Source: Prosapia bicincta (Eukaryota; Arthropoda; Insecta; Hemiptera; Cercopidae). From it: a DNA stretch of 64,000 bases. The notes beneath the pieces are model-generated. The model made no database searches, was not told the DNA's origin, and was given only the letters and a program-made list of their open reading frames with translations. Location: assembly GCA_036971475.1 (NCBI GenBank), contig JBAIZL010000002.1:334264320-334328319 (forward strand), read 5' to 3'. Every line of letters starts with the position of its first letter. Position 1 is the first letter of the stretch. The translations under genes were made by a program, and so were the position numbers. Below, piece by piece: positions 20,915-32,900 of this stretch.

Positions 20915-23900
20915 CTAAGAAACAAACAAAATATCAATATTAACCAGGCCCTAAAAAATGGTTCATTTACAAAGTCATACAAGTAATAAGTCAGTCTATA
21001 TAAGTGGTAATACTGAGTTATTTAGCCATTAGACTACCATTTTCTCCAAATACTTCATAGAAAATCCATTACATTTGGGGGAATTCGTGCTAATATACAA
21101 ACATCCATCTTAATCCTATTATTTTAAATCAGATTATTATGAAACTCAGTGAAGGTGTTACAAAAATCCTAATGTTGGACAGAATAATTGTTTGTGGTAG
21201 TAGAACAAATATTTCTATACTGGGAATATTTACACCAGTGATAAAGAGCTATTTCAGAAGTAGCTGGTTGATATAAAATGCCAGCAGAGGGCAGTGGACT
21301 AAGGAAATCACTGCAGGGGTAGCTCAAAGCAGGCCTGCTTAGAGAAGTTTCAGGTCCCTGGGCAAACATGAGTACAGACCCCTTAATTACTTCCAACATA
21401 GGCCTAACAACCCTGTATTTTGCATGACGTTATAAATAAATTATTGTTACATAATTATGGAACACAAATAATACCACATTTGTTGTGAAAAAAATAATGC
21501 AATTATTTTACAATTGTCATATTGTCGTTATGTTACTGAAATAAATGTAACACAAAACTAATTTCTTAAACTATCACTTTTCTAGCTTTTTGTTTGCTAA
21601 GTCTTCTATGATATCACTAAAATCGACATTTCGAGCAAGATCAGCTTCTATTGGAAGAGTTGTTAATCTAGTGCTATCATTTATCGGTAGTAGTTTCAAA
21701 TTTTTATAAGCACACTAAATGACCACTCTGCTCCTGCTACTGAAACAGGAAGTGTGTAAAATAAACGAAGAGCGATCTACACATTTAAAAAGGGCAAATT
21801 GAGTTTTGTTCGATTGATTTAGGAGCTTATGTGGTGATAAACAAAATATACCAAAATGGTTACAATGAATAGACTTGAAATGAATAGGCTCTTTTACTAG
21901 TTCTTCCGAAAGATCTTTTGTAAATGTATTGAATGCGTCTTGACACGAGTTTCCCAATTCGGTATCATTATTTTGTTCCAAATGTTGTCACAGGCACTGA
22001 AATATTTTACTAAGCTTTCTAGTGCTATGGGATCTTTTGACTTCCAATTATGGAGTCAACTATTGCATAGAACACATTAATCCGAAATTCTTTTTCGTCC
22101 CTAGTTTCAGAGCAAGCTTGTTCTTCTTCAACAGATAAAAATGATTCATTATGAAAGTATTTCCCCTTCTTCCAGGAAACTTTTGTCTCAATAGGTTTTC
22201 ACACCTTTATACATGCCAATCATGTGCGCACCATTTGCGATTATGGAAGCGGAATGCAATTAAACCTAACATTCTTATAAAGGATTGTGAATATATATGT
22301 AGTAATGAGGTATTCACAAGAAACCTCCTGGTACATTATATGGGGCAGATATTATGGTACTACGTACGCAGCATTCCGTACCTGAAATAGTCCTACTCTT
22401 CAGTATCAGAATCATAACGATGTATTCATGTACGAAACATTTATATCACCATGTGAGAAACAGGAAGATAGAATCAGGCAGAGGTGCAGGATATGTCCGA
22501 TCCGGCGATCTAGAATCGGGGGAAAATATTGGGTTTCTGGGAAAATTTTGGCAAAAATATAGTTTACACAATTTTTTAAAAATATTTTGATTCCTTAATG
22601 GAAAAAAATTATTAACTTTTTCTGAATAAAAGAAAATTGAAAAGATACCAAAACTCATTTAACAAATGGACGGATAGGTTAGAATTTGTATCTAGTTGTC
22701 GGTTATTATTTTCTTGCTACTACAGTAGCGTATCCAGTGGCGGTTTGTCCAAAAGGGCTCTGGGGCGCAGCCCTCACAATTACAAAAATTAATTTTTAAT
22801 TAATATTCATTTATCTTAAATTAGGTTAAGAAGAGCTTAGAATTATTTAAGTAATGTTAAAACCATAAAATATTTAGCAGTTGACGCATGAAATTAGTCG
22901 CAAGCTCCGCGCGGGGCTCACAGCAGAGAGCCCCAGACTAGTGCATTGAGTGTGCATGGAATAAGCTGAAACAGACAAAACCGTGCGGTGACGTCACTCA
23001 ATGCGCGTGTTACGGGTGGCCTGGGATGGAGTCCCGTCGTCTTGCGCATGCGCTGAGAAATGACTAATCAGTGCTGCTGATTAGGAAGTAGTATTGTAGG
23101 CTTATTTGTAATGTTCTCACAAATAAATGTTGGTGCGTTTGACTCAAAGTAAACAAATCAAATTTTATATTTAATAATAATATGCGTTTATGAAACTACT
23201 ATTTTAAACTAATTTTAAAGAATAATATTTATGTACTAGATAAATATTGTTTCCATTTATAGATCCTTTGATGCGCATACACAGTGGCCTAATATACTCT
23301 TAAAAGTAAAACATGATTCACACTACTCGTTGAGTACTCGACGCTTTAGCAACCAATAGGCGATCACTTAACTACCCAACCTTACAACATTTCGTAAATC
23401 ACACCGTAATACGTCTATTAGTTATAGCAATGTTAATATATTAATCAATAAGTATAACTTAATAAAAGTTGTACGTGTTTAGAATATAAAACGAGGTAAA
23501 TGGGTATCAAATTTCAAAATTTTCTCCGCACCTCGTAAATCTGGGGAGACCCCTTGTCATGAGCCCCACCAATGTAATTGGGCAGGAGCCGCCACCGAGC
23601 GTATCATGTTTTCGATTCAGTAGTGCGGAGCAGTTCGGCTCCACACAGGGGCAAGATTATACCCGACGCTGCAAAAACTTATCAGCTCCTTACATTCAGC
23701 GATGTATTGTGTGCTTCATAACAATTAATGAATATTTACTACAATTTATTACTACTTTTATTACTACAATTTTTATTAATTTATTTAATAATGACATTAT
23801 ATGATGTCGACATTTAAAAGCAAGCAAGAGGTTGATTGTGCTTACTGCGATTGACGGGAACTGGGTGATAAACTAGCCTTACATATATCAACATTGAGTG

Positions 23901-26900
23901 AACAACCTACGCAAAAAAAAATCAAGCTAGCATATCGGGATTTTTAATTTCTAAAGGTACAGATTTGACTTGTAATAGAACTTTAAATGAACTGACAAAT
24001 GATCTTGAAGAGCCCTCTAACAAAATTAGAAGGGTGAAAATGAAGATAGGTCTAATGTTGAGTTGGAATTTCATAAAGAACATTCACCTTGTACTACTAA
24101 TGATTGTTCCAGCGTTCCTATTTATGTACCTAATGTGTCCGTTCCAGTTGACAGTCCCATGTTTCCTTATGATTTAGGCCTACTTAGTATGTCTGTTAAA
24201 GTCGATAGTAATACAGATATTAAAACTTAATTATCATTCAGAAATCAGGCAATTTTAAGCCTAAACAAAAGATTTACTAAATTTTACAAAACAATCAAAC
24301 GAAGCCACCAGAGGAAGAAATCAAGCAACCGCTTCTTGTTCAACCAATCCAGAAATAGAGGAATTTAAAGGAAACCTCAAACTTATTAGTCAGCAGATCA
24401 GTAACACACATGGGCGCCGACTTTCAAAAAACTTTGGGGGGAGGGCTCAATTATTCTGGGGAATCCGAGGCCCCAGAAAATTTTAAAATTTCAAGTACTC
24501 TTAGAAGCATTTTTAGACTATCTTTGTACTTGCCAAAAGATTATTAACCCAGTTGTTTTTGACTTGTTTATCTGAGGTTTTTATAAACAATGATACTTAT
24601 TTGAATCACTTAGCAAAAAACTACTACTTACTGTATTGTGTACAATACTACTTGTTTGATGAATAATACAGTAAGTAGTGGTTTTTTGCCAAGTGATTGA
24701 TATAAGTATCATTGATTATTAACCGTTTCGCTGGCGCTCTTTGTGTTACAAAACCTGGCACGTAGCTGCCCGTGATGGCAAATAAATTAAAAATTTATTT
24801 ATTTTAATTATAAATAACAAAATTCTGAAATAAGCAGTTACGTAAAACTAAATTATATTACATACTGCATGAAACTTCATTGTCTATAACAAAATCTTAA
24901 AATAAAAAATCACATGAAAAATTGAACATAGAATATAAAAGAATTTGAGGTTTTACCGAAAACTAAAGTTTATCCTTAGAAGAGTGCAAAACAGGATCGT
25001 CTGACAGGATTGATTTTAATAAAATCGTTGATGACTGGATGAATGTCTATTTCATCCAAAATATCTTGGTGGGTATGAGTAATTGCTCAATTGTTAAGTC
25101 TCTTCTGTTCCATCGTAGCTCCAAGGTATGTTTTGAGATGCTGTAGGGCACTAAACGAATGTTCGTTAGTTGCTGACGTTACCGGCACAACTTGTAGCAG
25201 CTTCAGGCCTTTTACAAGTTCCGGTAACATATTTTTTACAGTAGGTTCTAGTACAAAGAACTCTCTAACATCGTGCAATGTTTCAAGTTTCAGCTTCTTC
25301 TGTTTCGAAATGTCACTTAACATTGATAGATGTAAGAGTAATCTATCAGTATCCAGATCATTTTGAAAAAACTCTTTAGAGCGTGTCATATCGCTTTTTT
25401 GTCCTTTGCTTAGAATGGACAGACACTCCCTTTCTACAGCAATCACTTTCAATAGTCCTGTTGAGTCGAACCTGCTGGTAACACAAGACTTCACAGTTTC
25501 ACAAGTTTCGATGTAGATCATTTTGAAAAATTCAACTGGTGTGTTGAATATGTGGGGTGGGCCAGCCTCCTTATTTTCGTACCGTTGAGGAACGAGGCGT
25601 TTTCGTGCTAGTTCCGGTTCACCTACTGATGCTGGCTTCACTTTTAAACAAAAAGTCCAGAAGTCTTCAAATCCTCCACGCTTTTCTTCCAAAATACAGG
25701 CAAGGTTTATGAACATATCTTCTAAATCAGTTACACCCAAATCGGGTGATTGAACTTTGTGATTTATTTCTTCCACTGGGTTCATTATATGGCAATAAAG
25801 CTGTAAAAAAAGTAAGTCTTGAATGTCAGCATCGATTCCAAACAGCCTGCACATTTATAGCCTGCGTCGTTCTTATCCAAGGAAGAGATGGTTTCAAACA
25901 ACTCTAGAATATTTTCATAATTTTTCAATAGTTGCTGCACATTTGACGCTCTCAATGTCCATTGTGTTGGGCAAAGTCCTACTTTATCGTTTAAGCTGGT
26001 ATTCTTGGCACGGCTTACACTTCTGAATATTTCCATCCTTTTGGGGGATTCTCTAACGTTATTAATTAAATCCTTTGCAAGGCTCATAATGTCTCTCATA
26101 TAAGTAAGGTAACGAAGACTGTCTTCAACAGCTAAATTAACACTGTGGGCAGTACGGTAAACGTAAATTGCCTTATCCTGCACGTTTGAAATTAACTTTT
26201 GCAGTCCGTTAAATTTTCCGCTCATAGTACTGCTCTCTCAACTTTTCCATTGATATATCCAAACATAAGAGGATGTCTTGGACAATAGCAAACAGAGTTT
26301 GAGATTCGGTGTTTGTAGTTTCATATAATTCGATAAAATCTTCATTGATGCTGAAATCATCATTTACTGTCCTAATACAAAATGATACCTGTTCGTGAAT
26401 TGAAACATCGCAAGTTTCATCCACCATTATTGAAAAATGTTCACATTTCTTAATTTTAGCTAAGATCGAGCGCAAAACAGTCCGACCTAGCTAATCAATT
26501 ATTTCGTTCTGAATATCGTAGGATGTCCAATTATAACCCGAACGATTTAGCCAGTCTTTTAGTTCTGGGACATCTTCTTTTTTTAGTTCCAATAGTTGCA
26601 AAAAATTTGAGTTTATATCTTCATACCGTTGTCGGCATAGCAGTTTTAATGTTGTGAAAATAGCAGTTAGCGTTAAACGGGATTTTTTCATATCATTATT
26701 CATTTGCTCATTCAACTGGGAAGCTACGCTTGAGTTTGAAAAAGTTGACAATTTAAGAACACCTTCCTTGTGTACATTTGTAGTTTCATGAATGCGAAAC
26801 TTTTCCAAGGCCCTTTTCCAGTTTGAAAAGCCGGCAGAAGTAAACGCATCTTCTTTCTTTAAAGTAAATTTTATAAGTCCTTTCATTTCTGCCTCTTTGC

Positions 26901-29900
26901 ACACTTTACAAAATGCTTTATCAGTTTGTACTACATAATCTAACCAAAAATATTAAGTCAACCATGATTTCTGAAAGGATCTTCTCTTACCGACGATCTT
27001 TTGGTTGCTGCTCAAATCTAAGTTGTTACTGGCAGATGTTCCAGGTACAGGTAATTCCAGTACTGGGAGTGGAGTTGCGATCCCATCAACACGTGCCTTT
27101 TTAAATACAAACTTATCCATATGGTATCACAATAATTCACTTTTCACTATTCACTGCTCACACTAAATCACATCAACATAACGAAACGTGATGAGAACTA
27201 TGTGCAAACGGAACTGATTGCAAGAGCCGACTGCCGTGGAAGTAAAAACTAAAAACCAAGAATAATAGGTCAGTTTGTTAGTTGTCAGCGCACTAGGAAC
27301 AGGTGCCGGTAACTCATCCCCTAGTTCAGCCGGGCAGTCATGCCTTCAATGCAGTGACCTTGAAAAAAGTCACATAGACAATCTATTTTTATCTGCTGAT
27401 TGGCGACAATAGAGCTACGAGTTTCGGTGTTTCTTTTATAATGCTTTTACTAACTAACCATCAATTGTAAACATGTTTTATGAAAATTTTACTTAAAAAA
27501 TTAAAGATGTCAAGAATATTCTACTGTAATTTAAAACACTATCCTTTTCCAGATACTTCATAGATGCTTTAATCCTTTGAAATTTTGGGGGAGCTATTCC
27601 CACCCAATGTTTTATTGGGGGGGGGGCATGAGCCCACCCAGGCCTTATGGAGTCGGTGCCCATGGTAACACAAGTATTTAGTATGATGCCTTGCCCTATT
27701 GAAGAATCAGGAATGATCAAGTTGTGTTCCATGTATTAAAAATTCAAAAATTGTGCTTAAAGATGTACCAGTTTTGAATATAGGTTCATTCGGTCAGTTT
27801 TCTCTGCCAGAAAAACAATAATTACTTTAGGAAAAGCAGAGCAAAACATTTAGTAATGTCAAAGGACATTTAATTAACCATCTGAAATCTAATGTTCATG
27901 AAGGGTGTTATGATTTTTTGGAATCATTAAAAGTTAAAGGAAAAGAAAATTAATTCAATGAAGAACATGGGCTTAGGGTAGGTAGGACAGCTTACACTTC
28001 CATTAAAGAAGGTAAAGAGAGGAAGTTTTTTTTAAAGGCTGTTGAGTCTAAATGATTTAAATAATGTTGATAATGGTGAAATCAACCATTCCAGGGAATT
28101 TTATAGAGAATTCTGAAAAAAACATTTTTTACAACGAAGTCAAAAATTATAGATTTTTTTAGTAACACAAATCCTGCAACAAAACAATTTACCTTTAGTG
28201 TCTATTACAGCAGATAAAATAACAAAACTGAACAAGATTTTTCAAATTACTTGTCTAATTACTTTAGCTGATGGTGTTCAGACATGAATTATCATTGACA
28301 TATCTCTCTGTGGCACTTCTCACAACACCAAAGCAGTTTAGAAAAAATCAAATTTGCTCTTGACAATTTTAATATAAAATTAGAATCACAACTGAACGGA
28401 ATGTCTATTGATGGGCAATATTTGGACATTTCAGTTGCAAAATTATCACTACATTGGTAAATGTAGAATTTACGTAACCTGGTAAGGCTCTATCTATATG
28501 TTCCATAACTTTGGGGGGAATTTGAAATGTTTATATACAGGATAGGGAGAGATATTGATGGTAAAAACATTTTCTGCACTCCTGGAATTAGGTAGAATTA
28601 TGAAAATATAATGAACCCCTGGTACTGAAAGTAGGGGAAAATTATGAGATTATGTAAACAAAGTCTCTTGGCTGAAGTAGACCAAATATAATGAAGAGGG
28701 GTGTCTATCTATTACCCAGTTCCATAACAAATTCAAAAATTGTGCTTAAAGATGTACCAGTTTTGAATATAGGTTCATTCGGTCAGTTTTCTCTGCCAGA
28801 AAAACAATAATTACTTCAGGAAAAGCAGAGCAAAACATTTAGTAATGTCAAAGGACATTTAATTAACCATCTGAAATCTAATGTTCATGAAGGGTGTTAT
28901 GATTTTTTGGAATCATTAAAAGTTAAAGGAAAAGAAAATTAATTCAATGAAGAACATGGGCTTAGGGTAGGTAGGACAGCTTACACTTCCATTAAAGAAG
29001 GTAAAGAGAGGAAGTTTTTTTTAAAGGCTGTTGAGTCTAAATGATTTAAATAATGTTGATAATGGTGAAATCAACCATTCCAGGGAATTTTATAGAGAAT
29101 TCAGAAAAAAACATTTTTTACAACGAAGTCAAAAATTATAGATTTTTTTAGTAACACAAATCCTGCAACAAAACAATTTACCTTTAGTGTCTATTACAGC
29201 AGATAAAATAACAAAACTGAACAAGATTTTTCAAATTACTTGTCTAATTACTTTAGCTGATGGTGTTCAGACATGAATTATCATTGACATATCTCTCTGT
29301 GGCACTTCTCACAACACCAAAGCAGTTTAGAAAAAATCAAATTTGCTCTTGACAATTTTAATATAAAATTAGAATCACAACTGAACGGAATGTCTATTGA
29401 TGGGCAATATTTGGACATTTCAGTTGCAAAATTATCACTACATTGGTAAATGTAGAATTTACGTAACCTGGTAAGGCTCTATCTATATGTTCCATAACTT
29501 TGGGGGGAATTTGAAATGTTTATATACAGGATAGGGAGAGATATTGATGGTAAAAACATTTTCTGCACTCCTGGAATTAGGTAGAATTATGAAAATATAA
29601 TGAACCCCTGGTACTGAAAGTAGGGGAAAATTATGAGATTATGTAAACAAAGTCTCTTGGCTGAAGTAGACCAAATATAATGAAGAGGGGTGTCTATCTA
29701 TTACCCAGTTCCATAACAAATTCAAAAATTGTGCTTAAAGATGTACCAGTTTTGAATATAGGTTCATTCGGTCAGTTTTCTCTGCCAGAAAAACAATAAT
29801 TACTTCAGGAAAAGCAGAGCAAAACATTTAGTAATGTCAAAGGACATTTAATTAACCATCTGAAATCTAATGTTCATGAAGGGTGTTATGATTTTTTGGA

Positions 29901-32900
29901 ATCATTAAAAGTTAAAGGAAAAGAAAATTAATTCAATGAAGAACATGGGCTTAGGGTAGGTAGGACAGCTTACACTTCCATTAAAGAAGGTAAAGAGAGG
30001 AAGTTTTTTTTAAAGGCTGTTGAGTCTAAATGATTTAAATAATGTTGATAATGGTGAAATCAACCATTCCAGGGAATTTTATAGAGAATTCAGAAAAAAA
30101 CATTTTTTACAACGAAGTCAAAAATTATAGATTTTTTTAGTAACACAAATCCTGCAACAAAACAATTTACCTTTAGTGTCTATTACAGCAGATAAAATAA
30201 CAAAACTGAACAAGATTTTTCAAATTACTTGTCTAATTACTTTAGCTGATGGTGTTCAGACATGAATTATCATTGACATATCTCTCTGTGGCACTTCTCA
30301 CAACACCAAAGCAGTTTAGAAAAAATCAAATTTGCTCTTGACAATTTTAATATAAAATTAGAATCACAACTGAACGGAATGTCTATTGATGGGCAATATT
30401 TGGACATTTCAGTTGCAAAATTATCACTACATTGGTAAATGTAGAATTTACGTAACCTGGTAAGGCTCTATCTATATGTTCCATAACTTTGGGGGGAATT
30501 TGAAATGTTTATATACAGGATAGGGAGAGATATTGATGGTAAAAACATTTTCTGCACTCCTGGAATTAGGTAGAATTATGAAAATATAATGAACCCCTGG
30601 TACTGAAAGTAGGGGAAAATTATGAGATTATGTAAACAAAGTCTCTTGGCTGAAGTAGACCAAATATAATGAAGAGGGGTGTGTATCTATTACCCAGTTC
30701 CATAACAAATTCAAAAATTGTGCTTAAAGATGTACCAGTTTTGAATATAGGTTCATTCGGTCAGTTTTCTCTGCCAGAAAAACAATAATTACTTCAGGAA
30801 AAGCAGAGCAAAACATTTAGTAATGTCAAAGGACATTTAATTAACCATCTGAAATCTAATGTTCATGAAGGGTGTTATGATTTTTTGGAATCATTAAAAG
30901 TTAAAGGAAAAGAAAATTAATTCAATGAAGAACATGGGCTTAGGGTAGGTAGGACAGCTTACACTTCCATTAAAGAAGGTAAAGAGAGGAAGTTTTTTTT
31001 AAAGGCTGTTGAGTCTAAATGATTTAAATAATGTTGATAATGGTGAAATCAACCATTCCAGGGAATTTTATAGAGAATTCAGAAAAAAACATTTTTTACA
31101 ACGAAGTCAAAAATTATAGATTTTTTTAGTAACACAAATCCTGCAACAAAACAATTTACCTTTAGTGTCTATTACAGCAGATAAAATAACAAAACTGAAC
31201 AAGATTTTTCAAATTACTTGTCTAATTACTTTAGCTGATGGTGTTCAGACATGAATTATCATTGACATATCTCTCTGTGGCACTTCTCACAACACCAAAG
31301 CAGTTTAGAAAAAATCAAATTTGCTCTTGACAATTTTAATATAAAATTAGAATCACAACTGAACGGAATGTCTATTGATGGGCAATATTTGGACATTTCA
31401 GTTGCAAAATTATCACTACATTGGTAAATGTAGAATTTACGTAACCTGGTAAGGCTCTATCTATATGTTCCATAACTTTGGGGGGAATTTGAAATGTTTA
31501 TATACAGGATAGGGAGAGATATTGATGGTAAAAACATTTTCTGCACTCCTGGAATTAGGTAGAATTATGAAAATATAATGAACCCCTGGTACTGAAAGTA
31601 GGGGAAAATTATGAGATTATGTAAACAAAGTCTCTTGGCTGAAGTAGACCAAATATAATGAAGAGGGGTGTCTATCTATTACCCAGTTCCATAACAAATT
31701 CAAAAATTGTGCTTAAAGATGTACCAGTTTTGAATATAGGTTCATTCGGTCAGTTTTCTCTGCCAGAAAAACAATAATTACTTCAGGAAAAGCAGAGCAA
31801 AACATTTAGTAATGTCAAAGGACATTTAATTAACCATCTGAAATCTAATGTTCATGAAGGGTGTTATGATTTTTTGGAATCATTAAAAGTTAAAGAAAAA
31901 GAAAATTAATTCAATGAAGAACATGGGCTTAGGGTAGGTAGGACAGCTTACACTTCCATTAAAGAAGGTAAAGAGAGGAAGTTTTTTTTAAAGGTTGTTG
32001 AGTCTAAATGATTTAAATAATGTTGATAATGGTGAAATCAACCATTCCAGGGAATTTTATAGAGAATTCTGAAAAAAACATTTTTTACAACGAAGTCAAA
32101 AATTATAGATTTTTTTAGTAACACAAATCCTGCAACAAAACAATTTACCTTTAGTGTCTATTACAGCAGATAAAATAACAAAACTGAACAAGATTTTTCA
32201 AATTACTTGTCTAATTACTTTAGCTGATGGTGTTCAGACATGAATTATCATTGACATATCTCTCTGTGGCACTTCTCACAACACCAAAGCAGTTTAGAAA
32301 AAATCAAATTTGCTCTTGACAATTTTAATATAAAATTAGAATCACAACTGAACGGAATGTCTATTGATGGGCAATATTTGGACATTTCAGTTGCAAAATT
32401 ATCACTACATTGGTAAATGTAGAATTTACGTAACCTGGTAAGGCTCTATCTATAACTTCAGGGGGGAATTTGAAATGTTTATATACAGGATAGGGAGAGA
32501 TATTGATGGTAACAACATTTTCTGCACTCCTGGAATTAGGTAGAACTATGAAAATATAATGAACCCCTGGTACTGAAAGTAGGGGAAAATTATGAGATTA
32601 TGTAAACAAAGTCTCTTGGCTGAAGTAGACCAAATATAATGAAGAGGGGTGTCTATCTATTACCCAGTTCCATAACTATGAACTCTATACAAGACAATAT
32701 GGTGAAATTCAGGGCCTACACTTAACAATGCTGACCATCGTCTGCTGAAAAACATGTCATTATATCAGACTATAATAAGTTAGCTGTACTCAAACACAAG
32801 CTTCAAAAAATAAAATTGTATATAATACTATATACATTAATATTGGTACATATAGTTCCATAATTACCTTCTCCTAATCTGTTCAACAGTTTCCTCAGAT

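Larger units (their letters stand above)
24401..27672 (-). mobile_element. complete hAT element with 8-bp target duplication
   Basis: The direct repeat GTAACACA at 24401-24408 and 27665-27672 flanks a 3256-bp element (24409-27664). Its ends are inverted: CATGGGCGCCGACT on the left and the complement of AGTCGGTGCCCATG on the right, with one mismatch. An 8-bp duplication and C-A-rich short terminal repeats are hallmarks of the hAT superfamily. The G-rich subterminal blocks (GGGGGG near 24450 and 27600) are also paired in inverted orientation. Confidence 0.92.

Noticed and set aside
22354..22658. Overlapping 70-78-codon frames on both strands
   Set aside because: Complementary shadows in intron DNA without codon bias or similarity.
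27741..32676. Possible CRISPR-like or satellite array
   Set aside because: Units are 989 bp with no spacers and contain transposon coding remnants. It is a tandem duplication, not CRISPR.
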